Source: Iris pallida
Taxonomy: Eukaryota; Streptophyta; Magnoliopsida; Asparagales; Iridaceae
DNA: 64,000 nt
Assembly (NCBI GenBank): GCA_029216955.1
Contig: JANAVB010003999.1
Span: 2,718,163 to 2,782,162 of the forward strand
Direction of reading: 5' to 3'
The number at the start of each line of letters is the position of its first letter. Position 1 is the stretch's first letter. The notes below the pieces were generated by a model that had not been told where the DNA came from, did no database searches, and worked only from the letters and a program-made list of their open reading frames with translations. Position numbers and translations under genes: made by a program. Positions 42,576 through 53,085 of this stretch are shown in pieces.

Positions 42576-43521
42576 GGCCGGGCAAATCAAACTCATGCGC
42601 CAAGTGGCTGGCTCTTCGAATCCCGTGCAATGAATTTGCATTAATGGTGATGAACCTGACGCTTCGAATTCAGCCGAGTCAAGAACGGCTATTTAAAGCA
42701 CTCGAAGAACGTAACAGTCGGGCCCATAAAGACATGTCATGCAAAGAGGATGTGCCGGCTAGACCGCGCATCGTACTGACGCGCCCAGCTCCCATCAACC
42801 TCATAAGGATGCGCCCCCATGCGCCTAGTGGAACGCCGATCGATGAGCCCACTCAACAACCCATCACCTGTCAAAGAACATTAAATGCCGAAGCTTGACA
42901 GAGTTGGCAGCACGTCCCTCGAGGGCTGCAGTTGACAGCTTTTTCAGAAAACAAAGCGTCGCCAACGTCAGCACCATCATTACTCCCCTCCGGCGGTTAC
43001 AAGCCACGTGGCCGCCTAACCATTTCGTATGCGCCTCCGTGGCCATGTGCCCAAATCTCTGCATGCGCCTCAAAAGCCATGCGTCTCAGACTTTTCTCTG
43101 ATCCCTAAAGACAGAAGTAAAGTCACTACTGAAGCCCGCATGCGCCTCTAAAGCCATATGCCCCTACTGGTTCGTAACTCCTAAACGTTACGAGCCAAAG
43201 CCTCCTCACGCGCCCAATCCCGGGCGCATCCTATCGGATCACTCCCCACCAAATCTGAGATCTTCGAGCCACGGACCTACGACACGCGTCTTTTGACTTG
43301 ATTCAGCCTATGAAGGGGTGCTAATCATCCAAGATCTCAGCAACTGAAAGATTCTCTCCATTGCTACGTGTCAGCTCTGTCGCAGCCCACGACAGCAACA
43401 AGAAAAATTCAACTCCTCAATCAGGGCACATCGCCTATGCACCTCCATCAGCAACCACCACGTGGCGTCCCCACGTACAGATGCATCCTACATGCGCGTA
43501 TGAGCAGCTATCCTGCAAAAC

Positions 43522-43529
43522 TATAAATA
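43522..43529 (+). promoter_or_regulatory. Sense TATA box of the Tat 5' LTR
   Basis: TATAAATA in AAAACTATAAATAGAGGGA; the same box is at 59804-59811 in the 3' LTR. It would start the genomic RNA about 300 bp before the LTR end. Confidence 0.75.
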
Positions 43530-43838
43530 GAGGGATCATCTCCTTCTAACAGGGACACACACAGACAAAGATGTCGTGCAATCATCAGCAGCATATAGAG
43601 AGAGGCAGATACAGACACTCAACGTTTTCTTCCTCTCTGTAAGCTCCTGCACCTAGAGCAACCCAGATCTTCAGAGAACCGAGAACCGTCGTCAGATCGT
43701 CAACGGAGTCAACGTGTTGCCACTCGCTCCATCGGTACAAGAGACCCAGATTAAACAAAAGTGTACTCCTAGGACTACGTCTAAGTCCTACATTGTAACA
43801 CTGTTCTGTTTGTATTGAAATTGCATCAAAAGATTTTA

Positions 43839-44708
43839 ATGGCAAACAAGCTGGCGACTCTGCTGGGGACCTCTTTCTCCTCCACGGAGAAAGCTGTGTC
43901 GCAATCCGACGACGTAAAGGTGGGCTCCTCCAACAAGACGCTGGTCGTACGCCTCAATCAACAGGCGTATGAGGAGTTCATCTCTGAAGGCAGCGCACGT
44001 CCTTCGAAGCGGCTGTCGAAGCCGAAGAAGACTCGCCAAGTCTGGGTGCGCAAGGTCGACGCCTCTGGCACCACCACCGAAGGGGATGCACCAATGCAGT
44101 CATCCTTTCCTGCTGACGTCCTCAGCAACCAAGATGCGTCCACTAGTACAGCGCATCTCTCGGGAAAACGTGCGGCTGACCATATTCCCCAGCCATCTCC
44201 TTCTCAGGCGAGGAAGATGCGTCGATGGAGCAGGGGCACAGCTAATGCCCCGCACATCACCTCTGATGCGCCGCAGAAGGTCTCTGTCTTTGACAGACTC
44301 ACTCGCTGTAGTGGCGAGGAGAATTTGGACTCTGATTACTAGGCGCCCAAGCGGGCTAGTACGAAGAAGTCCAAGGCAGCACGGGCCATGCGCCTCAAAC
44401 GTGCTGTGCCGACAGCAAACCAGAAGCCTGTGCTCACAATCAAGCGCGCTGCTGATGGAAAGCTGTACAAGGTCGACTCGGGTGCTTCTGTGCCGAAAAA
44501 GAGTCGACCTTCAAAGTCCTTGTCTCACTTGGGCACATCTGTTGCGTTCGCAACTGAGTCGAGCAAGGCAAATCCTGTGGTCTTGAACTCCCGCGCCTCC
44601 TCTGGGTGTGCGTTTGAGGTTCGTTCAAGTCACTGTAAATGTTGTTCCCCCACTACTGATCTGAGCACCTATTTGGTGTTGGATCAGGGGGGCGCAGCAT
44701 TCACTTGA
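43839..44708 (+). pseudogene. Tat ORF1 (upstream of gag), start codon in the LTR
   Basis: The frame begins at the ATG 43839, ten bases before the LTR end, and is read straight through the primer-binding site (MANKLATLLGTS). It continues with VVRLNQQAYEEFISEG, RPSKRLSKPKKTRQVW and VFDRLTR, the last a motif often seen near gag of Tat-type elements. An in-frame TAG at 44340-44342 interrupts it; the frame goes on (KRAVPTANQKPVLTIKRA, DGKLYKVDSGASVPKKSRP) to the TGA at 44706-44708, about 290 codons in all. It is rich in Lys, Arg and Ser. Ogre-type elements carry an extra ORF here, function unknown. Confidence 0.65.
43852..43869 (+). other. Primer-binding site of the Tat element
   Basis: TGGCGACTCTGCTGGGGA starts three bases after the LTR end. 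Sites of this form (TGGCGACTC...CTGGGGA) are typical of Ogre/Tat elements, which are described as using an arginine tRNA primer. Confidence 0.8.
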
Positions 44709-45149
44709 CCACCCCGGCGCTTGGCCTTGCCATGCGCCTGATGGGGGTACGAAGGTGGCACTCTCCTCCAACGATCTGCGTAACGAGATCACTCACAAAC
44801 GCCGGTCAGGATAGTCGACTGACAAGCACAATGCGTCCGTTACAGGGCACACCTGTGCTGTAGTCACCATCAACTGTTGTTGCAAAACAGTAGTCCCGCC
44901 ATCGAGACAGTCGGTGTTCCAGCGGCAGCAATCACCAACACCTCTCCGACGTCGCCTCGGAAAGAAATGTCAATTAAAGAGGAACCATAGGTTGCTTCAT
45001 GCAACGTGATCTCTAATTCCTCGTCAATCCGAAAGGCGACCAGCCATTCCTCGACCTCGTCCAAGAGTCAGCCGAGGAGAACCAAGGCAACTGTTCCATC
45101 CTCTGGAGTTTTCGAAGGAACTCGAGGGAGAAGGAAGATCCTGGAGGAA

Positions 45150-45385
45150 GCTGGGGGTAGTCAAGCCCTTGTTGATCCTCCTTCTGAAGACGAAGATATC
45201 CTACAGAGCACAACTGGGATGGAAGTCAACCTCCGGATGTTGCTGGGGGTAGTCTAGCCCCTGTAGACCTGCGTCTCGAAGACGAAGAAGTCCTCCATGA
45301 CAGAACTGGGGTAATCAGGCCCTCGCGGATACTTCTCCCGAAGACGAGGGTGTCCTCCAAAACACAGCTGGGGGTAGCCAGGCCG
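45150..45385 (+). repeat. GCTGGGGGTAG tandem repeats between ORF1 and gag
   Basis: Units at about 45150, 45242, 45304 and 45367 begin (G/A)CTGGGG(G)TA(G/A)(T/C)C and include CGAAGACGA(A/G)G-(A/G)(T/G)(A/G)TCCT. Spacing is about 62 bp, once 92. The leader 44709-45468 has no long open frame. Confidence 0.65.
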
Positions 45386-45468
45386 AAACTCCAGGAGAGG
45401 CAACTCCCCTACAAGAGAGCGAGGCCGAGAGTGAAGCCTCAACTGATCCATCCGACTCCAGCCGCGTC

Positions 45469-47506
45469 ATGACGGTATACATGACTGGGGGTGATACCGA
45501 GCCTGATGCGCCGCCAGCAGACCTTGTCCAGCGCATGGATACCCTGGAGGGAGGACTCAAAACCCTCTATGTCTCCATGCAAACACTGACTCAAGCAGTG
45601 TTCGAGATACGGTCTGCTTTGGCCCGGGCACCTTCTACCGGTCCTGACCCAGGGGCTAATGGAGAATCAAGTGTACCCCTTCAACGGGTATCCTTGGATA
45701 CGGATCGCCGCGAAGCACCTCGGACGTCGGAGCCATCAAATGCTCAACTCCAGACTGTACCACCTTTCTCGACTTCCAGCTCCACGGAAGACATGGTGGA
45801 GATGATCAGGGACTTGCGCGAACGCTTTGAGTCCAAGAACAGGCAAGAGGAGCGCCAGAAGATGGGGATCCCCCAACCCTATCCCCTCGAATGGAACAAA
45901 GTGGTTTATCCTCCTAAATATAAACCATAAACTCTGACGCCGTACGATGGGAAGGACTCTCCGCGTCGCTATCTGACGTACTTCCAGTCCCAAACGGGAC
46001 ATCTCCCGAAGGAGGACGCACTACTTACCAGCATATTTGTCGGGGCACTGAAAGGAGTGGCGTACGACTGGTACTGCAGCCTCCCCGATAACTCTATATC
46101 TTCCTTCGACGACTTGACGTGCCTCTTCCTTGACTGTTTCTACGACGGCGGGAAGGACATGACAATGGCGTCCCTCATAGAGATACGCCAGAAGGAGAAG
46201 GAAACAGTTCGAGTTTTCATCGAACGCTTTCCGACAGGCCTGCTTCAGACTGCCCCCGGGCATGCCAGAACATGCACTCCTCTCCTCCTGCAGCATGAAC
46301 ATGCTGCCTACAGTCAAACTCTGGCTGAACTCCACTCCTCCTCCCGACTGGAGTTCCTTGATCATCGAAGTCGAAGCAGCAGAAAAGAAGGCGTCCAATG
46401 CTCGCCTTCTGGGAGTTAGTTTCTCTGCCTTTCAGGACAAGGGGAAACGGCCTGCAGCCAACAATCCCGGACGAGAGACGAAGGGGAAACAGGCGTTGAC
46501 TGTCAATGCCTCCAAAGGTGCATCAGCACCCTCTCAAAAGCCTCCACTTGCACCAAGGCCAAAGGAGGTTTATTCTTTCAACGATGAAGACACCCTGCAA
46601 CTCTTTGAGATACTGAAGCAGGGTGACAAGATCAAATTGTCGGACCCGAAGCGTCCCGACGAGGTTGGGAAAGTGGATAATCCGAGGTACTGTCACTACC
46701 ATCGGTTTGTCGGACATCCAACCAAGGACTGCTACGTCCTCAAAAACTATATCCAGCGCATGATCAATGCGGATGTTATCTCCGTCGACTACGAGAAGAA
46801 AACGGTCTCGGCCAATCTGGTGTCACTCCAATTTGGTACCTTGCCGCCGACCATAACACAAGATGGCGTCGTCCCCATTCCTAAGGCGACAATGGAGGTG
46901 GTCAATCTACCACATACTCGTGACAACGTGAGAGGACTCACCCCGCTCACCACATCTCGGGGAGAGATCTTATGGGTTCACCCTGATCTCGTCTCCGAGG
47001 TTACTCAACCGGAGGTACGCTCTGCCTCCAAAACCAAAGGCAGAAAGATCAAGTCTTGCCGCATGGTCTCTTCCTCCACAGAAGAGGCTTTTTCTGTACA
47101 AACCCGTTCGCAGTTGAACGTCCAACCCGACGAAGCTGTCGTCGAGGTAGTGCCTCCCGACACTGTCCCTGCTGCCGAAGAAGGGGGTCCGTCCAAGCCT
47201 CCAGCAGCCAATAAACAGAAGCATGTAGAGGTCCGTTTCGACAAACCTCTGCGAAAGGAGAATGCTTCGGGGCTAGCTAAGCCCCATAACTTCGACATAC
47301 TGGCACAACTTGCCAGTACTGCTGCCCGTCTATCTCTGTTTGAGCTTTTTCGCCTTTACAAGGACACTCGTGAAGCTCTCTATGAAGCCCTGAAGGATGC
47401 CGAGTCCTTCATTAGTCAGGTCAAGCAGCCTGAAGATCTTCCGACTACATGTTCGCATTGTCATTGCGCGGATGAAGTTATCCCCAATATAACCTTCACC
47501 CAATAA
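45469..47506 (+). pseudogene. gag: Tat gag
   Basis: Starts at the ATG 45469 (MTVYMTGGDTEPDAP) with a leading helix (LVQRMDTLEGGLKTLYVSMQ). A TAA at 45928-45930 breaks the frame just before LTPYDGKDSP; the same frame continues with the capsid signature GALKGVAYDWYCSLPDNSI and SFDDLTCLFLDCFYDG, then KETVRVFIERF. A frameshift near 46240 moves it to a second frame: EVEAAEKKASNARL, then a Lys-rich spacer and the knuckle-like CHYHRFVGHPTKDCYVLK near 46690. The frame ends at the TAA 47504-47506, beyond which protease follows in the same frame. Three lesions in all. Confidence 0.85.
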
Positions 47507-47509
47507 GAC

Positions 47510-48073
47510 ATGCTGCTCAAGCACAACCGATACAACAGGCCTCTGTATTATACAGGGTATATCGGTTCCGTCAAGGTGAAACGGATTCAGATCGATCTGG
47601 GGTCTTCCCTCAGCATCATCCCGAAGACGCTGCTTTCAACACTGGGGATCCCAATGTACCGTCTGGCGCCCTCCAACACCACAATCAGTGGCTTCAATGC
47701 CAGCAAGAGTGAGCCGCTGGACAAAATACGGCTAAAGTGTCATATTGGTAACCTCAGAACTGAGGTCACTTGCTATGTTGTGGACGTCGATGTCAACTAC
47801 AACCTCCTACTGGGTCGTCCGTGGCTGCATGAATACATGGTGGTACCTTCCACACTCCACCAATGTATGAAATATGTGTCCACCAATGACATCATCCGGA
47901 CGGAGTTCACAGACATCGACCCTTTTAAGGGGGTTGAAGCCTACTTCTCTGATTCCAACTTGTACAAATTACCTGACGAGGAGGAAGCCAATGATGCTGA
48001 CGATGAAGTAGAAATGGCAGCAGAGCCCGACATGGCGCCAGAGACGATTCCTGAGGCTCCTCTAAAAATTTAA
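47510..48073 (+). pseudogene. Tat aspartic protease
   Basis: In frame with the end of gag, separated by one stop. The active-site strand is RIQIDLGSSLSIIPKTLL (an Asp-x-Gly triad with Leu in the middle, a variant seen in this group), followed by a flap-like region and LLLGRPWLHEYMVVPSTLHQC. After the protease the frame turns acidic (DEEEANDADDEVE) and reaches the linker repeats, where a TAA at 48071-48073 interrupts it. Confidence 0.83.
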
Positions 48074-48466
48074 CTCAAAGGGAAGCCGCCTCAGACGTTG
48101 CCTCCCATGAGCATCAAGCTACCTGGAAAAGTACCAACTGCTCCAGGTAGAACACCTATTGAAGCTCCCTTGAAGATACGGCTCAAGGGAAAGCCGCCTC
48201 AAACATCGGCTCCCCTTGTGGCAAAACTACAGGGGAAGGCACCTATCACCGAAGGCGCAGTTGAGGCACCTCTGAAGGTGCGTCTTAAGGGCAAGCCGCC
48301 GCGATCATTTGTCTCATCCAAGCTGCCGGAGAAGGCCCACATAGCCCTCTCGAACCCCAAGATCAAAGCTGTGGTGGACTCTCCCGATCCAATCCCAGTA
48401 CTCACGGATGAAGAGCTAGGGGAATATATCTCTGCTGATGTAGATGCACCCTCTCTGGACATGTAA
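48052..48466 (+). repeat. Linker between protease and RT: three EAPLKIRLKGKPP peptide repeats
   Basis: In the same frame as protease, three units of about 33-36 residues begin EAPLKI/RLKGKPP-type at 48052, 48160 and 48262 and carry a KLPGK/KLQGK/KLPEK second block. The first unit has the TAA. The linker ends in an acidic stretch (DEELGEYISADVDAPSLDM, stop 48464-48466). The basic Lys/Pro units suggest nucleic-acid contact, which is inference. Confidence 0.75.
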
Positions 48467-48504
48467 TTCTGCAGGACAAAATCTCGTGTTTCATCAATAA
48501 TAGA

Positions 48505-49050
48505 GTGTCTTTTAATTATTCTAGTCTTCCACATTGGAATGCCATGTATACATTAGATAACGCTCTACGGTCGTTGCAAACACAAATAACGACCGTCCAT
48601 CATGTAAATCGAGTAGTCCCGTCCCAAGGGGTCTGTTTTGTAGTCCTACCGCAGAATCGAGATGAAGAATCCATCATCTTCAGCAAAGTCGAGCGTCATC
48701 AAGACCTTCCGCCACTCGAGCAAGAACCAGATGCCGACAGAATACAAGTCTATCGGTACACGGACAAGGCAAAGTACCTCGTCCAAAAGATGGGTTACGA
48801 CCTAAAAAGCAACCAAGGCCTGAACTACGGCAAGGGTCGACGTCTTCCTCTCCGGCTTCCAACACCTAAAGAAAATCCACAGGGCTACTATCATCGAACT
48901 CGACGGGGGATGGGCTACGTCACGCCGCCGTCAACACCAGAGAGTTCGGAGGCAGAAGAAGTAGAACATTCTCACTCGTCCAAAGCATCAACTTGGATTC
49001 CGATACCAGTATCGGATCAGTCTTCAAGAAAGTGCTATCTGCCAACATGA
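48505..49050 (+). CDS. Tat pol N-terminal segment with G-patch-like motif
   Basis: An open frame of about 180 codons (no clear ATG until MYTLDNAL) precedes RT. It contains KYLVQKMGYDLKSNQGLNYG followed by KGRR, similar to the G-patch-like MGYxxxxxxGLxxGKGRR seen upstream of RT in Tat elements, and an acidic PPSTPESSEAEEVEHSHSS tail. Probably once part of the pol polyprotein. Confidence 0.65.
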   Translation: MSFNYSSLPHWNAMYTLDNALRSLQTQITTVHHVNRVVPSQGVCFVVLPQNRDEESIIFSKVERHQDLPPLEQEPDADRIQVYRYTDKAKYLVQKMGYDLKSNQGLNYGKGRRLPLRLPTPKENPQGYYHRTRRGMGYVTPPSTPESSEAEEVEHSHSSKASTWIPIPVSDQSSRKCYLPT

Positions 49051-49087
49051 CATCTGCACAATCTCAAAAGGTAAAGGCGAAGACCAA

Positions 49088-51049
49088 ATGCCAGAATTCT
49101 TCGAAGAAGAACCCTGGGCTCAACGCCTAGGAGAACAGTGGGAGTCTCATTTTGAATTACGCGAACCCCCTACCGAAGACGAAGTCGAGCAGATCGACCT
49201 TAGGGATGGATCTTCTTCTAAACCCATCTTCATCAGCAAAAGCCTAATAGGAGAAGATCGGGAATCTTTAATCCAGCTGGCTAAAGAATATATCGATGTC
49301 TTCGCCTGGAGCTACGAAGATATGTCGGGCCTTAATCCCTAAATTGCGATGCATAGTTTAACATCTTACCTGATGCCAAGCCTATAAAGTAACAACAACG
49401 ACGTTTTCGTCCCGACATCATGAACGCTATCGATCAGAAAGTAGACAAACTCCTGACTAGCGGGTTCATCCGTGAGGAACACATCAGGATTGGGTGGCCA
49501 ACGTCGTTCCAGTCACCAAGAAGAACGGAAAGATACGGGTCTGTATCGACTTCAGGGATCTCAACACTGCTTGCCCGAAGGACGAGTTCCTGCTTTCAAT
49601 CACCGACGTGATGATCGACAACACATGTGGCTTCGAACGCATGTCCTTCATGGACGAGTATTCGGGTTACAACCAGATCAAGATGGTCCCCGATGACGCA
49701 AAACACACGTCATTCAGGACTTCGAAGGGGGTCTTCTGCTACACAGTGATGCCTTTCGGCTTGAAGAACGCCGGTGCGACATACCAACGAGCTACGAGCA
49801 CCATCTTCCGTCAGCATCTTCGTAAGACAGTTGAATGCTATGTTGATGACATTGCAGTTAAGAGCTGTCTCAAAGAAGATCAACTCAAGATGAACCCCGC
49901 TAAATCCTTCCTTAGGGTTTCTAGCGGAAATTTCTTGGGCTTCATTATCACGACGAAAGGCATTCATGTCAATCTCGAGAAGACCAAAGCTATCCTTGAC
50001 ATGGACCCTCCGAAGAACCTCCGAGAACTTCGAGGCCTGCAGGGGCGTCTGGCATATATCCGGAGGTTTATAGCAAACCTTTCCTGGGAAATGTTAACCC
50101 TTCACCCAGCTCATGAAGAAGGGAGTCTCTTACGTCTGGACAGAGGAATGCCAAAAAGCTTTTGACGACATCAAGGCATACTTGACGAGCCCGCCAGTCC
50201 TGGTGGCACCCGTCGCCGGCAAACCATTTCTCCTCTACGTCCGTGCCATGGATCATTCCCTCGGCGCTCTGCTTGCTCAGAACAGCGACACAGGCTATGA
50301 GCAAGCTATCTACTACCTCAGTAGAACACTGATCGAGGCCGAACATCGGTACAACCTCGTTGAAAAAGTGTGTTTGGCCTTGGTATTTGCCATCCAGAAG
50401 ACTCGCCATTATGTCTCGGGCCAGACGATTCATGTCATCTTCCGAGTCAATCACTCAGAGTTCTCATGACGAAGCCAGGGTCATTAAACTCCCGGACAGC
50501 AACGTGGGCGATCCTGCTAACACCATACAACATGGTGTTTGTTCCACAAAAGCCGTCAAAGGTCAGGCTCTGGCCGACTTTTTAGCTGCACACCCCATCC
50601 AGAGTCCTCAAGACTCTATGAAGACATCCCGGATGAGGTCGAAGAATCTAACGTCACCGAAAGAAAGCTCCGTCTGGCGGATGTTTTTCGATGGCGCTTC
50701 AAGAATAGGCCCCAAAGGCCAAATCATCGCAGGAGTGGAGGTAGTCCTAGTCTCCCCCGATCAGCTGGTCATACAGCGTGCCTACTTCCTTTCAAATCCG
50801 TGCTCCAACAATGTTGCCGAGTACAATGCGCTCATCATGGGACTCCAGCTAGCGCAACAGCTGGGGGTGGATCATCTGGAAGCCTACGACGACTCAAAAC
50901 TCATCGTTAATCAGGTCAGAGGGCAATACGAAGTTCGCCATGAAGATCTGATTCCTTACCATGAGGTTGCATTGAACATCATTTCAACCTTCACCAAGTT
51001 CTTCATCGAACATGTACCTCGTCTACAAAATCTGGAGGCTGACGCTTAG
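49088..51049 (+). pseudogene. pol: Tat reverse transcriptase, RNase H and archaeal-type RNase H
   Basis: The RT N-terminal part has IDLRDGSSSKPIFISKSL and EYIDVFAWSYEDMSGL; frameshifts and stops lie at 49340-49490. The palm follows: VTKKNGKIRVCIDFRDLN, then SFMDEYSGYNQIKM, FGLKNAGATYQR and the catalytic CYVDDIAVKS near 49840. Directly after this about 15-20 residues are missing compared with relatives (KSCLKEDQLKMNP). The connection and gypsy RNase H follow (YVWTEECQKAFDDIKAYL, YYLSRTLIEAEHRYN). After another frameshift, near 50455, comes a second RNase H of archaeal type: WRMFFDGASR, NNVAEYNALIMGL and EAYDDSKLIVNQVRGQY, ending at 51049. Two RNase H domains are diagnostic of the Tat lineage. 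Confidence 0.9.
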
Positions 51050-51066
51050 CTGGCCTCGCAGCCTCA

Positions 51067-52451
51067 TTGGCAGCACCCCTCGGGACTCAACATTACGTCA
51101 CGGTAGTTGGCCGAGACTTGGTCTGTCCTAAGAACAACCTATGCTCACAAATTGCCCATGCTGCGTCAACGAGTACTGGTATTAATGTCCGAGACTGGAG
51201 AGTTCCGTTCATCGACTTTGCTGTCTACGGAATTCTTTCGGAGGACCCGAAAGAAGCCGTCTCAGTCAGGAGGCACTCCCTTCGATTCTACTACGATACA
51301 GCTACTAAAATGCTGTACCGACGCTCCTACGATGGACTTCTCCTTCGATGCATATCCAACGAAGAAGCAGCCAAAGCCCTTCGAGAAGCTCACGATGGAA
51401 CCTGCATGGCTCATCAACCTGGTCTTAAGTTGCAAGATCGTCTGCGACGCATGGGCTACTACTGGCCAACCATGGCAGCCGACGCTGTCGACTACGCTAA
51501 AAAGTGCCATGCGTGCTAGCTTTACGCTGACTTCATCTATACACCATCAGAACCACTACATCCTACGGTCGCCTCCTGGCCCTTCGAAGCCTGGGACATG
51601 GACATTGTAGGACCGATCACCCCTCCATCATCGAGGGGACACCGCTTCATCCTAGCCATCACCGACTACTTCTCCAAATGGGTAGAAGCAGTTCTACTGG
51701 AGGAAGTGAAGAGCTCTAGGGTGATCAGCTTTATCAAGCACCATGTCATCTACCGTTTCGGGGTACCCCGGAGGATTATCCATGATAACGGTCCTCAGTT
51801 CATCAACCATATTTTCAGCAGATTCTGTGACAAGAATCACATTCAAAATGTGGCATCAACCGCCTACAATCCGGCAGCAAACGGATTGGCTGAGGCATTT
51901 AACAAGACTATCGTCAGGCTAATCAAAAAGGTCGTGTAATCCAACAAACGCGACTAGGACGAAAAGCTCGGCGAATGCCTTTGGGTCTACCGCACAACGG
52001 TACGGTCTCCGACGGGTAACACACCATTCTTCCTGGTCTACGGGAGCGAAGCGGAACTGCCTCTCGAGATCCAGATACCCTCACTCCGTGTAGCAATCAC
52101 AAATCAACTCACAGAAGAAGATAATCAACGTCGCCGTCTGTGAGAATTGGAGGCACTTGACGAAAAGCGTCTCCTAGCTCAACAACGCATCGAACTCTAT
52201 CAAGCCCGTATATCACAGGCTTTCAACAAAAAGGTCAAGCAGAGGACTTTCCAAATGGCGACCTGGTTCTGGCAGTCAGAAGGCCGATGGTGTTGACTCA
52301 CAAGACACCAGGAAAGTTCGAACCCAAGTGGGAAGGATCGTTCGTCATAGAGACGGTATACTCAAACGGTGTCTACCGTCTCGCCAAATCTAATGGGGAC
52401 TTGTTCATGATGCCTATCAACGGCAAGTTCCTAAAGAAGTACTACTCTTGA
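51067..52451 (+). pseudogene. Tat integrase
   Basis: The zinc-binding part has REAHDGTCMAHQPG and DYAKKCHAC with a TAG right after. The catalytic core shows WDMDIVGPITPP, FSKWVEAVLL, RIIHDNGPQFI and YNPAANGLAEAFNKT, so the DDE residues are all visible. TAA at 51937-51939, TAG near 51955 and TGA near 52141 interrupt the C-terminal part, which still shows VYRTTVRSPTGNTPF and YGSEAELPLE and ends near 52451 (GKFLKKYYS). The nonsense codons can each be derived from a common codon by one transition or transversion. Confidence 0.88.
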
Positions 52452-52541
52452 CATCCTTAGACTTGTACTTCTATCTCCACCCAACAAGGGAGTCTCTGGA
52501 CCCAATCATCAGGGCCCATGTATACCTCCTGCAAAATCTTA

Positions 52542-52955
52542 CGCTTCTGGAACCCAGCTGTTCCGTAGCGTTCTATCTTCCAGTAGAGGGACAACCACAT
52601 CCATATTACCTCTGAGTTGTTTCCCCCTACACCCTACAAAGCAGAATCTTACGCTTCGTAAGATGATGCTACCCATCATGTTTACCACGTCCACATTACC
52701 TCTGAGTAAACATCCCGTACAGACAACCTCTGCGTTGTCGTACATTGATCGCAGAACTTCCACATCCACATTACCTCTGAGTAGTTCCGCGTATTCCCCT
52801 AGAGTCATTCCTACCATGTCCGTAACACCTCTGAGTAGGAAGATTCTATTATTTAAATCTCATATTTGCCACGTCCACATCATCTCTGAGCAAATATGTC
52901 GGTTCTCTCGAACTTATTATCTGTACCCAAAAACCAAGGTGCACAAAAGATAATA
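52542..52955. repeat. Array of hairpins with constant 20-nt loop and variable complementary stems
   Basis: Between integrase and the antisense gene there are at least eight stem-loops. Five share the loop CACRTCCACATTACCTCTGA (small variations): loops at 52596-52615, 52686-52705, 52761-52780, 52815-52834 and 52870-52889. Their stems differ completely yet pair: ACAAC/GTTGT, ATGTTTAC/GTAAACAT, GCAGAACTTC/GTAGTTCCGC (8 of 10), TTCCTAC/GTAGGAA, CATATTTGC/GCAAATATG. A sixth (52717-52743) has a shortened loop CTCTGC between GTACAGACAAC and GTTGTCGTAC. Further hairpins with other loops are ATCTTACG-CTT-CGTAAGAT (52646-52664), GGAAC/GTTCC near 52550-52565, and TATTATCT/AGATAATA (52915-52955). No open frame explains this. 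Confidence 0.92.
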
Positions 52956-53085
52956 GGTCCACATAAATCATCAAGTTCATGACAGCAAAAATAAACACAC
53001 CATAAAACTCTTTATTCTTTATTTAAAAATAAAGGATTACACCCCAGCAAGAGTTGCAATTTACAAAAAGAAGAGATTACAATCC

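Larger units (their letters stand above)
41724..43848 (+). repeat. Tat element 5' LTR
   Basis: 2125 bp. It has 26-bp repeats of CATCCCTTCAGCAGCTCAGT-TATGTG near 41990-42090, many ATGCGC/GCGCAT motifs, a - strand TATAAATAG at 42567-42575, and the + strand promoter TATAAATA at 43522-43529 followed by a CT-rich start region. The U5 end carries the ATG of ORF1. Confidence 0.95.

Noticed and set aside
42533..43101. Sense frames in the Tat LTR (42533-42898, 42895-43101) repeated at 58820-59125
   Set aside because: Duplicated only because they lie in the LTR; the second copy is truncated and no domain is recognisable.
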